Assembly (NCBI GenBank): GCA_009746045.1
Contig: RPFO01000026.1
Location: 3,963,399-4,027,398, forward strand
Length of the DNA: 64,000 nt
Direction of reading: 5' to 3'
Source of the DNA: Mesostigma viride
Lineage: Eukaryota; Streptophyta; Mesostigmatophyceae; Mesostigmatales; Mesostigmataceae
The notes under the pieces are model-generated. The model searched no databases. It was not told where the DNA came from and worked only from the letters and a program-made list of their open reading frames with translations. Of this stretch, positions 1 to 15,816 are shown in pieces. A program made the position numbers and the translations under genes. Positions within the stretch are counted from its first letter, which is position 1; each line of letters starts with the position of its first letter.

Positions 1-1084
1 CACACACGTACACACACCATGCACGCAATTGCCGGCATGCACACACACGTACATCCACCGCGCACGCAAGGGGCAACTGCACACACATGTACACACACCG
101 CGCACGCTTGGGGCAGCTGCACTCACATGTACACACACCGCGCACGCAAGGGCCGGCTGCACACACACGTACACACACCATGCACGCAATTGCCGGCATG
201 CACACACACGTACACACACCGCGCACGCAAGGGGCGGCTGCACACACACGTACACACACCATGCACGCAATTGCCGGCATGCACACACACGTACGTCCAC
301 CGCGCACGCAAGGGGCAACTGCACACACATGTACACACACCGCGCACGCTTGGGGCAGCTGCACACACACGTACCTACACCGCGCACGCAAGGGGCGGCT
401 GCACACACACGTACATACACCGCGCACGCAAGGGGCAACTGCACACACATGTACACACACCGCGCACGCAAGGGGCAACTGCACACACACGTACACACAC
501 CGCGCACGCTTGGGGCGGCTGCACACACACGTACCTACACCGCGCACGCAAGGGGCGGCTGCACACACACGTACATCCACCGCGCACGCAAGGGGCAACT
601 GCACACACATGTACACACACCGCGCACGCTTGGGGCAGCTGCACTCACATGTACACACACCGCGCACGCAAGGGGCGGCTGCACACACACGTACATCCAC
701 CGCGCACGCAAGGGGCAACTGCACACACACGTACATCCACCGCGCACGCAAGGGGCGGCTGCACACACACGTACACACACCGCGCACGCAAGGGGCAACT
801 GCACACACATGTACACACACCGCGCACGCTTGGGGCGGCTGCACACACACGTACCTACACCGCGCACGGAAGGGGCGGCTGCACACACACGTACATACAC
901 CGCGCACGCAAGGGGCAACTGCACACACATGTACATACACCGCGCACGCAAGGGGCAACTGCACACACATGTACACACACCGCGCACGCAAGGGGCAACT
1001 GCACACACACGTACACACACCGCGCACGCTTGGGGCGGCTGCACACACACGTACCTACACCGCGCACGCAAGGGGCGGCTGCAC
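1..1084. repeat. 40-bp minisatellite array, segment 1
   Basis: Head-to-tail units of 40 bp make up the whole segment. A typical unit is a CA-rich block, a cGTAC or tGTAC core, a second CA block, then cgcgcacgc and a variable end (aaggggcggct, aaggggcaact, ttggggcagct or aagggccggct). The array enters from outside the window. No unit contains a stop codon on either strand, so long ORFs appear in all frames, and because 40 is not a multiple of 3 the reading frame rotates every unit. I regard these ORFs as non-coding. Confidence 0.95.
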
Positions 1085-2545
1085 TTTGTGAGCTCACGCT
1101 CGTTCTATCTATGACCTGCGGAAGTCTCAAAGGGGGAGGGGAGGCCGCAGTAGACAGGTCTGACTAGGTAGCCAGTACTAGGGGGGGGGGTACGGTGTTG
1201 TGGGGGGGGGTACCGGGGACGGTACTGTGGACCGGGTCCAATTTGTGTTGTGGACCGGGGGCAGTCCTGTGGACCGGGGACGGCGCGGCGCCACTGGCCT
1301 GTTGGTCAGTGGGCTGGCGTCCGTCACCCCACCTACGACTAGGTAGACGGTGGATACTTAGGGTTGTGGCGGGGCAACAACCACTCCTCTTTGCAGCTGT
1401 GTCGACGGCCCACTGACGGCGTGTGTGCACTGCTATGGCGGTGCCGAATGTAAATCACAGCTACCGGCCTCCGAATTACTATTCGGGGGCCTGCTTTATT
1501 TAAGCTTATGACGGCTGCGCGACGGGGGTCGGCAGCACCCCAAGAACTTGCCGTTCGAAGTGCAGGCGGTAGCTGCCAGTGCCAGATTGTTTTATTTTTG
1601 CTGCGTTGTACTCGCCACCCCGGGCTCGCGGGAGGGGTCTGGATAGACGCGGGAGTGACTCTTGATCGGACAACTAAAGCGGGGCAGTCGTGGTGCTAGG
1701 GTGGCAACAGCTACAGGCGGAGGGGGAATACGCCGCAGGCAAGTTCGTTGTGTATCGTATGTGCTGGGCCTGGCTAATGAATATCGTCAAGAATAGTGCA
1801 TGAGCGCGCTATACGAGCATGGGAAGAAGGGGGAATCGAGCCCCCAGGCCAGCATAGGAGCGGGGTGGCTGCAGCCCCAGCGCCAGGGGGGGCAGCACCC
1901 TAAACAGCCTAACATTTCCTCGTGCCAAGTGAGGCGACAGCGGCCGGCGGCCAGCGCGGAATGGCGGGGTCGTTGCCGCGTAATTTAAGCGGGGACGAGT
2001 TGTTGGGACTGACGGTGCACAGCGGGGAAGGGGAAGGATGTTAGGGCGGGGCGATAGCGGATCCCAGACGCAGCTGCGTCATTGGGGTGCCGGGGGTGCT
2101 ATGCCTGTGAAGAAAGGTGTACAAAGAATTGCCGAGCCTGCAGGGGTGGCTGCCGAGGGCAGTGCCCACATGGGTGAGAACCCCCCCGCAGTGGGGGGTC
2201 CCTACGGGGATACTTTTGGCTTCCCCTTTGTATTGCCGCCTGGTTAATGAAGCACTGGTAGCGGCAGGGGACAAGGGGGGCGACGAGAAGTCTGGGCCAT
2301 ACGACAGCTTGCGGCCAAGTGGCCAGGTAGTGGGTGCGGGATGTTACAAAGCCCAGGTCCTCTTGACTGGCCCAGGTCCTTATGACTGGTATGATGTTTC
2401 GGCCCTTGTTGTGTGGCCTAGTTAGCTTAGAAACTGCAGATTCTTAGGTTAGCTAATGGCTTGGACGTGTGCCTAACACGTATTTGTAATAAACATGTTT
2501 CTCTGGCAGCCCCTCACTCCAATGGAACTAAAGCAGCAATTGGAT
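1085..2545. mobile_element. Unclassified insert in the minisatellite, full-length copy
   Basis: This GC-rich unit of 1461 bp begins tttgtgagctcacgctcg and ends gcagcaattggat. It interrupts the array exactly: the flanks ctgcac and acacacgtac join to a normal 40-bp unit, so no target duplication is visible, although a short one would be hidden in the CA repeat. A shortened copy follows directly in tandem. No TIR, LTR or coding domain was recognised. Near the right end taataaacatg could be a polyadenylation-type signal. It could be a retroposon, a tandem integration, or simply a different satellite. Confidence 0.5.
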
Positions 2546-3095
2546 TTTGTGAGCTCACGCTCGTTCTATCTATGACCTGCGGAAGTCTCAAAGGGGGAGG
2601 GGAGGCCGCAGTAGACAGGTCTGACTAGGTAGCCAGTACTAGGGGGGGGGGTACGGTGTTGTGGGGGGGGGGGTACCGGGGACGGTACTGTGGACCGGGT
2701 CCAATTTGTGTTGTGGACCGGGGGCAGTCCTGTGGACCGGGGACGGCGCGGCGCCACTGGCCTGTTGGTCAGTGGGCTGGCGTCCGTCACCCCACCTACG
2801 ACTAGGTAGACGGTGGATACTTAGGGTTGTGGCGGGGCAACAACCACTCCTCTTTGCAGCTCCCACCCACCCACCCTTGCTGCCAGACGGATGTTACAAA
2901 GCCCAGGTCCTCTTGACTGGCCCAGGTCCTTATGACTGGTATGATGTTTCGGCCCTTGTTGTGTGGCCTAGTTAGCTTAGAAACTGCAGATTCTTAGGTT
3001 AGCTAATGGCTTGGACGTGTGCCTAACACGTATTTGTAATAAACATGTTTCTCTGGCAGCCCCTCACTCCAATGGAACTAAAGCAGCAATTGGAT
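2546..3095. mobile_element. Internally deleted tandem copy of the preceding insert
   Basis: Positions 2546-2861 repeat 1085-1398 nearly exactly (small G-run length changes) and 2891-3095 repeat 2341-2545. The 942 bp between them in the first copy (1399-2340) are replaced by 29 bp containing cccacccacccaccc. The junction with filler DNA looks like end-joining or template switching rather than simple slippage. Confidence 0.8.
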
Positions 3096-6000
3096 ACACA
3101 CGTACATCCACCGCGCACGCAAGGGGCAACTGCACACACATGTACACACACCGCGCACGCTTGGGGCAGCTGCACTCACATGTACACACACCGCGCACGC
3201 AAGGGCCGGCTGCACACACACGTACATCCACCGCGCACGCAAGGGGCAACTGCACACACACGTACATCCACCGCGCACGCAAGGGGCGGCTGCACACACA
3301 CGTACACACACCGCGCACGCAAGGGGCAACTGCACACACATGTACACACACCGCGCACGCTTGGGGCGGCTGCACACACACGTACACACAAAATGCACGC
3401 TTGGGGCGACGGCACTCACATGTACATACACCGCGCACGAAAGGGGTGGCTGCACACACACGTACATCCACCGCGCACGCAAGGGGCGGCTGCACACACA
3501 CATACATACACCATGCACGCAAGGGGCGAGTGCAAAAACATGTACATACACCGCGCACGCAAGGGGCAACTGCCCACACATGGACATACACCATGCACGC
3601 AAGGGGCGGCTGCACACACATGTACATCCACCGCGCACGCAAGGGGCGAGTGCACACACACGTACACACACCGCGCACGCTTGGGGCGGCTGCACACACA
3701 CGTACCTACACCGCGCACGCAAGGGGCGGCTGCACACACACGTACATCCACCGCGCACGCAAGGGGCAACTGCACACACATGTACACACACCGCGCACGC
3801 TTGGGGCAGCTGCACTCACATGTACACACACCGCGCACGCAAGGGCCGGCTGCACACACACGTACATCCACCGCGCACGCAAGGGGCAACTGCACACACA
3901 CGTACATACACCGCGCACGCAAGGGGCGGCTGCACACACACGTACACACACCGCGCACGCAAGGGGCAACTGCACACACATGTACACACACCGCGCACGC
4001 TTGGGGCGGCTGCACACACACGTACCTACACCGCGCACGCTTGGGGCGGCTGCACACACACGTACATACACCGCGCACGCAAGGGGCAACTGCACACACA
4101 TGTACATACACCGCGCAACCACGGGGCGGCTGCACACACACGTACATACACCGCGCACGCAAGGGGCGGCTGCACACATGTACATACACCGCGCACCCAA
4201 GGGGCGACTGCACACACATGTACATCCACCGCGCACGCAAGGGCCGGCTGCACACACACGTACACACACCATGCACGCAAGGGCCGGCTGCACACACACG
4301 TACATACACCGCGCACGCAAGGGGCGGCTGCACACACACGTACACACACCGCGCACGCAAGGGGCAGCTGCACACACACGTACATACACCATGCACGCAA
4401 GGGGCTGCACACACACTTACACACACCTTGCACGCAAGGGCCGGCATGCACACACACTGGCATACACCGCGCACGCAAGGGGCGGCTGCACACACGTACA
4501 TACACCGCGCACGCAAGGGGCGAGTGCACACACACGTACACACACCGCGCACGCAAGGGGCGGCTGCACACACACGTACACACACCATGCACACAATTGC
4601 CGGCATGCACACACACGTACATCCACTGCGCACGCAAGGGGCAACTGCACACACATGTACACACGCTTGGGGCGGCTGCACTCACATGTACACACACCGC
4701 GCACGCAAGGGCCGGCTGCACACACACGTACATACACCGCGCACGCAAGGGGCAACTGCACACACACGTACACACACCATGCACGCAAGGGCCGGCTGCA
4801 CTCACATGTACACACACCATGCACGCAAGGGCCGGCTGCACACACACTTACACACACAATGCACGCTTGGGGCAACGGCACTCACATGTACATACACCAT
4901 GCACGCAAGGGGCGGCTGCACACACACGTACACACACCATGCACGCAAGGAGCGACTTCACGCACAGGTACACTCACCATGCACGCAAGGGGCGGCTGCA
5001 CACACACGTACACACACCGCGCACGCAATTAAGGGACGGCTGCACACACACGTACATACACCGCGCACGCAAGGGGCAACGGCACTCACATGTACATACA
5101 CCATGCACGCAAGGGGCGGCTGCACACACACGTACATACACCGCGCACGCAAGGGGCGGCTGCACACATACGTACCTACACCGCGCACCCAAGGGGCGAC
5201 TGCACACATACGTACCTACACCGCGCACGCAAGGGCCGGCTGCACACACACGTACACACACCATGCACGCAAGGGCCGGCTGCACACACACGTACATACA
5301 CCGCGCACGCTTGGGGCGGCTGCACACACACGTACCTACACCGCGCACGCAAGGGGCGGCTGCACACACACGTACATACACCGCGCACGCAAGGGGCAAC
5401 TCCACTCACATGTACATCCACCGCGCAACCACGGGGCGGCTGCACACACACGTACATACACCGCGCACGCAAGGGGCTGCTGCACACACACTGACACACA
5501 AAATGCACGCTTGGGGCGACGGCACTCACATGTACATACACCGCGCACGCAAGGGGCGGCTGCACATACACGTACACACACCGCGCACGCAAGGGGCGGC
5601 TGCACACACACGTACATCCACCGCGCACGCAAGGGGCAACTGCACACACACGTACATACACCGCGCACGCAAGGGGCGAGTGCGCACACACGTACATACA
5701 CCGCGCACGCAAGGGGCGGCTGCACACACACGTACACACACCATGCACGCAAGGGCCGGCTGCACTCACATGTACATACACCATGCACGCAAGGGGCGGC
5801 TGCACACACACGTACACACACCATGCACGCAATTGCCGGCATGCACACACACGTACATCCACCGCGCACGCAAGGGGCAACTGCACTTTACACATGTACA
5901 CACACCGCGCACGCTTGGGGCAGCTGCACTCACATGTACACACACCGCGCACGCTTGGGGCGGCTGCACACACACGTACCTACACCGCGCACGCAAGGGG

Positions 6001-9000
6001 CGGCTGCACACACACGTACATACACCGCGCACGCAAGGGGCAACTGCACACACATGTACATACACCGCGCAACCACGGGGCGGCTGCACACACACGTACA
6101 TACACCGCGCACGCAAGGGGCGGCTGCACACATACGTATACCTACACCGCGCACGCAAGGGGCGACTGCACACACATGTACATCCACCGCGCACGCAAGG
6201 GCCGGCTGCACACACACGTACACACACCATGCACGCAAGGGCCGGCTGCACACACACGTACATACACCGCGCACGCAAGGGGCGGCTGCACACACACGTA
6301 CACACACCGCGCACGCAAGGGGCAGCTGCACACACACGTACATACACCATGCACGCAAGGGGCTGCACACACACTTACACACACCTTGCACGCAAGGGCC
6401 GGCATGCACACACACTGGCATACACCGCGCACGCAAGGGGCGGCTGCACACACGTACATACACCGCGCACGCAAGGGGCGAGTGCACACACACGTACACA
6501 CACCGCGCACGCAAGGGGCGGCTGCACACACACGTACACACACCATGCACGCAATTGCCGGCATGCACACACACGTACATCCACTGCGCACGCAAGGGGC
6601 AACTGCACACACATGTACACACGCTTGGGGCGGCTGCACTCACATGTACACACACCGCGCACGCAAGGGCCGGCTGCACACACACGTACATACACCGCGC
6701 ACGCAAGGGGCAACTGCACACACACGTACACACACCATGCACGCAAGGGCCGGCTGCACTCACATGTACACACACCATGCACGCAAGGGCCGGCTGCACA
6801 CACACTTACACACACAATGCACGCTTGGGGCAACGGCACTCACATGTACATACACCATGCACGCAAGGGGCGGCTGCACACACACGTACACACACCATGC
6901 ACGCAAGGAGCGACTTCACGCACAGGTACACTCACCATGCACGCAAGGGGCGGCTGCACACACACGTACACACACCGCGCACGCAATTAAGGGACGGCTG
7001 CACACACACGTACATACACCGCGCACGCAAGGGGCAACGGCACTCACATGTACATACACCATGCACGCAAGGGGCGGCTGCACACACACGTACACACACC
7101 ATGCACGCAAGGAGCGACTTCACGCACAGGTACACACACCATGCACGCAAGGTTCGGCTGCACACACATGTACATCCACCGCGCACGCAAGGGGCGAGTG
7201 CAAGCACATGTACATACACCATGCACGCAAGGGGCGGCTGCACACACATGTACATCCACCGCGCACGCAAGGGGCGAGTGCACACACACGTACACACACC
7301 GCGCACGCAAGGGGCGGCTGCACACACACGTACACACACCATGCACGCAATTGCCGGCATGCACACACACGTACATCCACCGCGCACGCAAGGGGCAACT
7401 GCACACACATGTACACACACCGCGCACGCTTGGGGCAGCTGCACTCACATGTACACACACCGCGCACGCAAGGGCCGGCTGCACACACACGTACACACAC
7501 CATGCACGCAATTGCCGGCATGCACACACACGTACACACACCGCGCACGCAAGGGGCGGCTGCACACACACGTACACACACCATGCACGCAATTGCCGGC
7601 ATGCACACACACGTACGTCCACCGCGCACGCAAGGGGCAACTGCACACACATGTACACACACCGCGCACGCTTGGGGCAGCTGCACACACACGTACCTAC
7701 ACCGCGCACGCAAGGGGCGGCTGCACACACACGTACATACACCGCGCACGCAAGGGGCAACTGCACACACATGTACACACACCGCGCACGCAAGGGGCAA
7801 CTGCACACACACGTACACACACCGCGCACGCAAGGGGCGGCTGCACACACACGTACATCCACCGCGCACGCAAGGGGCAACTGCACACACATGTACACAC
7901 ACCGCGCACGCTTGGGGCAGCTGCACTCACATGTACACACACCGCGCACGCAAGGGGCGGCTGCACACACACGTACATCCACCGCGCACGCAAGGGGCAA
8001 CTGCACACACACGTACATCCACCGCGCACGCAAGGGGCGGCTGCACACACACGTACACACACCGCGCACGCAAGGGGCAACTGCACACACATGTACACAC
8101 ACCGCGCACGCTTGGGGCGGCTGCACACACACGTACCTACACCGCGCACGCAAGGGGCGGCTGCACACACACGTACATACACCGCGCACGCAAGGGGCAA
8201 CTGCACACACATGTACATACACCGCGCACGCAAGGGGCAACTGCACACACATGTACACACACCGCGCACGCAAGGGGCAACTGCACACACACGTACACAC
8301 ACCGCGCACGCTTGGGGCGGCTGCACACACACGTACCTACACCGCGCACGCAAGGGGCGGCTGCACACACACGTACATCCACCGCGCACGCAAGGGGCAA
8401 CTGCACACACATGTACACACACCGCGCACGCTTGGGGCAGCTGCACTCACATGTACACACACCGCGCACGCAAGGGCCGGCTGCACACACACGTACATCC
8501 ACCGCGCACGCAAGGGGCAACTGCACACACACGTACATCCACCGCGCACGCAAGGGGCGGCTGCACACACACGTACACACACCGCGCACGCAAGGGGCAA
8601 CTGCACACACATGTACACACACCGCGCACGCTTGGGGCGGCTGCACACACACGTACCTACACCGCGCACGCAAGGGCCGGCTGCACACACACGTACATAC
8701 ACCGCGCACGCAAGGGGCAACTGCACACACATGTACATACACCGCGCAACCACGGGGCGGCTGCACACACACGTACATACACCGCGCACGCTTGGGGCAG
8801 CTGCACTCACATGTACACACACCGCGCACGCAAGGGGCGACTGCACACACATGTACATCCACCGCGCACGCAAGGGCCGGCTGCACACACACGTACACAC
8901 ACCATGCACGCAAGGGCCGGCTGCACACACACGTACATCCACCGCGCACGCAAGGGCCGGCTGCACACACACGTACATACACCGCGCACGCAAGGGGCAA

Positions 9001-12000
9001 CTGCACACACATGTACACACACCGCGCACGCAAGGGGCAACTGCACACACACGTACACACACCGCGCACGCTTGGGGCGGCTGCACACACACGTACCTAC
9101 ACCGCGCACGCAAGGGGCGGCTGCACACACACGTACATCCACCGCGCACGCAAGGGGCAACTGCACACACATGTACACACACCGCGCACGCTTGGGGCAG
9201 CTGCACTCACATGTACACACACCGCGCACGCAAGGGGCGGCTGCACACACACGTACATCCACCGCGCACGCAAGGGGCAACTGCACACACACGTACATCC
9301 ACCGCGCACGCAAGGGGCGGCTGCACACACACGTACATCCACCGCGCACGCAAGGGGCAACTGCACACACATGTACACACACCGCGCACGCTTGGGGCGG
9401 CTGCACACACACGTACCTACACCGCGCACGCAAGGGGCGGCTGCACACACACGTACATACACCGCGCACGCAAGGGGCAACTGCACACACATGTACATAC
9501 ACCGCGCACGCAAGGGGCAACTGCACACACATGTACACACACCGCGCACGCAAGGGGCAACTGCACACACACGTACACACACCGCGCACGCTTGGGGCGG
9601 CTGCACACACACGTACATCCACCGCGCACGCAAGGGGCGGCTGCACACACACGTACATCCACCGCGCACGCAAGGGGCAACTGCACACATATGTACACAC
9701 ACCGCGCACGCTTGGGGCAGCTGCACTCACATGTACACACACCGCGCACGCAAGGGCCGGCTGCACACACACGAAAAACCACCGCGCACGCAAGGGGCAA
9801 CTGCACACACACGTACATCCACCGCGCACGCAAGGGGCGGCTGCACACACACGTACACACACCGCGCACGCAAGGGGCAACTGCACACACATGTACACAC
9901 ACCGCGCACGCTTGGGGCGGCTGCACACACACGTACCTACACCGCGCACGCAAGGGGCGGCTGCACACACACGTACATACACCGCGCACGCAAGGGGCAA
10001 CTGCACACACATGTACATACACCGCGCAACCACGGGGCGGCTGCACACACACGTACATACACCGCGCACGCAAGGGGCAACTGCACACACATGTACACAC
10101 ACCGCGCACGCTTGGGGCGGCTGCACACACACGTACCTACACCGCGCACGCAAGGGGCGGCTGCACACACACGTACATACACCGCGCACGCAAGGGGCAA
10201 CTGCACACACATGTACATACACCGCGCAACCACGGGGCGGCTGCACACACACGTACACACACCGCGCACGCAAGGGGCAGCTGCACACACACGTACATAC
10301 ACCATGCACGCAAGGGGCTGCACACACACTTACACACACCTTGCACGCAAGGGCCGGCATGCACACACACTGGCATACACCGCGCACGCAAGGGGCGGCT
10401 GCACACACGTACATACACCGCGCACGCAAGGGGCGAGTGCACACACACGTACACACACCGCGCACGCAATTAAGGGACGGCTGCACACACACGTACATAC
10501 ACCGCGCACGCAAGGGGCAACGGCACTCACATGTACATACACCATGCACGCAAGGGGCGGCTGCACACACACGTACACACACCATGCACGCAAGGAGCGA
10601 CTTCACGCACAGGTACACACACCATGCACGCAAGGTTCGGCTGCACACACATGTACATCCACCGCGCACGCAAGGGGCGGCTGCACACACATGTACATAC
10701 ACCATGCACGCAAGGGGCGGCTGCACACACCTGTACATCCACCGCGCACGCAAGGGGCGAGTGCACACACACGTACACACACCGCGCACGCAAGGGGCGG
10801 CTGCACACACACGTACACACACCATGCACGCAATTGCCAACATGCACACACACGTACACACACCGCGCACGCTTGGGGCGGCTGCACACACACGTACCTA
10901 CACCGCGCACGCAAGGGGTGGCTGCACACACACGTACATACACCGCGCACGCAAGGGGCGGCTGCACACACACGTACATACACCGCGCACGCAAGGGGCA
11001 ACTGCACACACATGTACATACACCGCGCAACCACGGGGCGGCTGCACACACACGTACATACACCGCGCACGCTTGGGGCAGCTGCACTCACATGTACACA
11101 CACCGCGCACGCTTGGGGCGGCTGCACACACACGTACCTACACCGCGCACGCAAGGGGCGGCTGCACACACACGTACATACACCGCGCACGCAAGGGCCG
11201 GCTGCACACACACGTACACACACCATGCACGCAAGGGCCGGCTGCACACACACGTACATCCACCGCGCACGCAAGGGCCGGCTGCACACACACGTACATA
11301 CACCGCGCACGCAAGGGGCAACTGCACACACATGTACACACACCGCGCACGCAAGGGGCAACTGCACACACACGTACACACACCGCGCACGCTTGGGGCG
11401 GCTGCACACACACGTACCTACACCGCGCACGCAAGGGGCGGCTGCACACACACGTACATCCACCGCGCACGCAAGGGGCAACTGCACACACATGTACACA
11501 CACCGCGCACGCTTGGGGCAGCTGCACTCACATGTACACACACCGCGCACGCAAGGGGCGGCTGCACACACACGTACATCCACCGCGCACGCAAGGGGCA
11601 ACTGCACACACACGTACATCCACCGCGCACGCAAGGGGCGGCTGCACACACACGTACACACACCGCGCACGCAAGGGGCAACTGCACACACATGTACACA
11701 CACCGCGCACGCTTGGGGCGGCTGCACACACACGTACCTACACCGCGCACGCAAGGGGCGGCTGCACACACACGTACATACACCGCGCACGCAAGGGGCA
11801 ACTGCACACACATGTACATACACCGCGCACGCAAGGGGCAACTGCACACACAAGTACACACACCGCGCACGCAAGGGGCAACTGCACACACACGTACACA
11901 CACCGCGCACGCTTGGGGCGGCTGCACACACACGTACATCCACCGCGCACGCAAGGGGCGGCTGCACACACACGTACATCCACCGCGCACGCAAGGGGCA

Positions 12001-13060
12001 ACTGCACACACATGTACACACACCGCGCACGCTTGGGGCAGCTGCACTCACATGTACACACACCGCGCACGCAAGGGCCGGCTGCACACACACGAAAAAC
12101 CACCGCGCACGCAAGGGGCAACTGCACACACACGTACATCCACCAGCACGCAAGGGGCGGCTGCACACACACGTACACACACCGCGCACGCAAGGGGCAA
12201 CTGCACACACATGTACACACACCGCGCACGCTTGGGGCGGCTGCACACACACGTACCTACACCGCGCACGCAAGGGGCGGCTGCACACACACGTACATAC
12301 ACCGCGCACGCAAGGGGCAACTGCACACACATGTACATACACCGCGCAACCACGGGGCGGCTGCACACACACGTACATACACCGCGCACGCAAGGGGCAA
12401 CTGCACACACATGTACACACACCGCGCACGCTTGGGGCGGCTGCACACACACGTACCTACACCGCGCACGCAAGGGGCGGCTGCACACACACGTACATAC
12501 ACCGCGCACGCAAGGGGCAACTGCACACACATGTACATACACCGCGCAACCACGGGGCGGCTGCACACACACGTACACACACCGCGCACGCAAGGGGCAG
12601 CTGCACACACACGTACATACACCATGCACGCAAGGGGCTGCACACACACTTACACACACCTTGCACGCAAGGGCCGGCATGCACACACACGTACCTACAC
12701 CGCGCACGCAAGGGGCGACTGCACACCCATGTACATCCACCGCGCACGCAAGGGCCGGCTGCACACACACGTACACACACCATGCACGCAAGGGCCGGCT
12801 GCACACACACGTACACACACCGCGCACGCAAGGGGCGGCTGCACACACACGTACACACACCGCGCACGCAAGGGGCAACTGCACACACATGTACACACAC
12901 CGCGCACGCTTGGGGCGGCTGCACACACACGTACCTACACCGCGCACGCAAGGGCCGGCTGCACACACACGTACATACACCGCGCACGCAAGTGGCAACT
13001 GCACACACATGTACATACACCGCGCAACCACGGGGCGGTTGCACACACACGTACATACAC

Positions 13061-15660
13061 CGCGCACGCTTGGGGCAGCTGCACTCACATGTACACACAC
13101 CGCGCACGCAAGGGGCGACTGCACACACATGTACATCCACCGCGCACGCAAGGGCCGGCTGCACACACACGTACACACACCATGCACGCAAGGGCCGGCT
13201 GCACACACACGTACATCCACCGCGCACGCAAGGGCCGGCTGCACACACACGTACATACACCGCGCACGCAAGGGGCAACTGCACACACATGTACACACAC
13301 CGCGCACGCAAGGGGCAACTGCACACACACGTACACACACCGCGCACGCTTGGGGCGGCTGCACACACACGTACATACACCGCGCACGCAAGGGGCGGCT
13401 GCACACACACGTACATCCACCGCGCACGCAAGGGGCAACTGCACACACATGTACACACACCGCGCACGCTTGGGGCAGCTGCACTCACATGTACACACAC
13501 CGCGCACGCAAGGGGCGGCTGCACACACACGTACATCCACCGCGCACGCAAGGGGCAACTGCACACACACGTACATCCACCGCGCACGCAAGGGGCGGCT
13601 GCACACACACGTACACACACCGCGCACGCAAGGGGCAACTGCACACACATGTACACACACCGCGCACGCTTGGGGCGGCTGCACACACACGTACCTACAC
13701 CGCGCACGCAAGGGGCGGCTGCACACACACGTACATACACCGCGCACGCAAGGGGCAACTGCACACACATGTACATACACCGCGCACGCAAGGGGCAACT
13801 GCACACACATGTACACACACCGCGCACGCAAGGGGCAACTGCACACACACGTACACACACCGCGCACGCTTGGGGCGGCTGCACACACACGTACCTACAC
13901 CGCGCACGCAAGGGGCGGCTGCACACACACGTACATCCACCGCGCACGCAAGGGGCAACTGCACACACATGTACACACACCGCGCACGCTTGGGGCAGCT
14001 GCACTCACATGTACACACACCGCGCACGCAAGGGCCGGCTGCACACACACGAAAAACCACCGCGCACGCAAGGGGCAACTGCACACACACGTACATCCAC
14101 CGCGCACGCAAGGGGCGGCTGCACACACACGTACACACACCGCGCACGCAAGGGGCAACTGCACACACATGTACACACACCGCGCACGCTTGGGGCGGCT
14201 GCACACACACGTACCTACACCGCGCACGCAAGGGGCGGCTGCACACACACGTACATACACCGCGCACGCAAGGGGCAACTGCACACACATGTACATACAC
14301 CGCGCAACCACGGGGCGGCTGCACACACACGTACATACACCGCGCACGCAAGGGGCAACTGCACACACATGTACACACACCGCGCACGCTTGGGGCGGCT
14401 GCACACACACGTACACACACCGCGCACGCTTGGGGCGGCTGCACACACACGTACATACACCGCGCACGCAAGGGGCAACTGCACACACATGTACATACAC
14501 CGCGCAACCACGGGGCGGCTGCACACACACGTACACACACCGCGCACGCAAGGGGCAGCTGCACACACACGTACATACACCATGCACGCAAGGGGCTGCA
14601 CACACACGTACATACACCATGCACGCAAGGGGCTGCACACACACTTACACACACCTTGCACGCAAGGGCCGGCATGCACACACACTGGCATACACCGCGC
14701 ACGCAAGGGGCGAGTGCACACACACGTACACACACCGCGCACGCAATTAAGGGACGGCTGCACACACACGTACATACACCGCGCACGCAAGGGGCAACGG
14801 CACTCACATGTACATACACCATGCACGCAAGGGGCGGCTGCACACACACGTACACACACCATGCACGCAAGGAGCGACTTCACGCACAGGTACACACACC
14901 ATGCACGCAAGGTTCGGCTGCACACACATGTACATCCACCGCGCACGCAAGGGGCGGCTGCACACACATGTACATACACCATGCACGCAAGGGGCGGCTG
15001 CACACACCTGTACATCCACCGCGCACGCAAGGGGCGAGTGCACACACACGTACACACACCGCGCACGCAAGGGGCGGTTGCACACACACGTACACACACC
15101 ATGCACGCAATTGCCGGCATGCACACACACGTACATCCACCGCGCACGCAAGGGGCAACTGCACACACATGTACACACACCGCGCACGCTTGGGGCAGCT
15201 GCACTCACATGTACACACACCGCGCACGCAAGGGCCGGCTGCACACACACGTACATACACCGCGCACGCAAGGGGCAACTGCACACACATGTACACACAC
15301 CGCGCACGCAAGGGGCAACTGCACACACACGTACACACACCGCGCACGCTTGGGGCGGCTGCACACACACGTACCTACACCGCGCACGCAAGGGGCGGCT
15401 GCACACACACGTACATCCACCGCGCACGCAAGGGGCAACTGCACACACATGTACACACACCGCGCACGCTTGGGGCAGCTGCACTCACATGTACACACAC
15501 CGCACACGCAAGGGCCGGCTGCACACACACGTACATCCACCGCGCACGCAAGGGGCAACTGCACACACACGTACATACACCGCGCACGCAAGGGGCGGCT
15601 GCACACACACGTACACACACCGCGCACGCAAGGGGCAACTGCACACACATGTACACACAC
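13061..15660. repeat. 2600-bp higher-order repeat (65 x 40 bp), first copy
   Basis: The block repeats after 2600 bp. The second copy begins at 15661, is cut at 15811 by the copia element and resumes at 21763, running to about 24230. The offset across the element is 8551 bp, which equals 2600 plus the 5946-bp element and its 5-bp target duplication. Shared rare variants (gaaaaacc at 14051 and 22602; a cgcacacg unit at 15501 and 24052) support copying of the whole block. Confidence 0.8.
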
Positions 15661-15811
15661 CGCGCACGCTTGGGGCAGCTGCACTCACATGTACACACAC
15701 CGCGCACGCAAGGGGCGACTGCACACACATGTACATCCACCGCGCACGCAAGGGCCGGCTGCACACACACGTACACACACCATGCACGCAAGGGCCGGCT
15801 GCACACACACG

Positions 15812-15816
15812 TACAT
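15812..15816. repeat. Target site duplication of the copia element (left)
   Basis: The sequence tacat directly precedes the LTR and is repeated at 21763-21767 after the other LTR. A 5-bp duplication is normal for Ty1/copia integrases. The unbroken minisatellite contains gtacatcc once at this point. Confidence 0.95.

Larger units (their letters stand above)
3096..15816. repeat. 40-bp minisatellite array, segment 2, with higher-order repeats
   Basis: This is the same 40-bp repeat as at the window start, about 12.7 kb. Rare variant units act as markers and recur: cgaaaaacc at about 9772, 12093 and 14051, and the shortened ggggctgcacacacactt unit at about 4401, 6359, 10316, 12637 and 14633. Spacings of about 1958 and 2321 bp show blocks of many units copied together. 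ORFs of up to 3901 codons cross this segment but are products of a stop-free repeat read in rotating frames. Confidence 0.95.
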
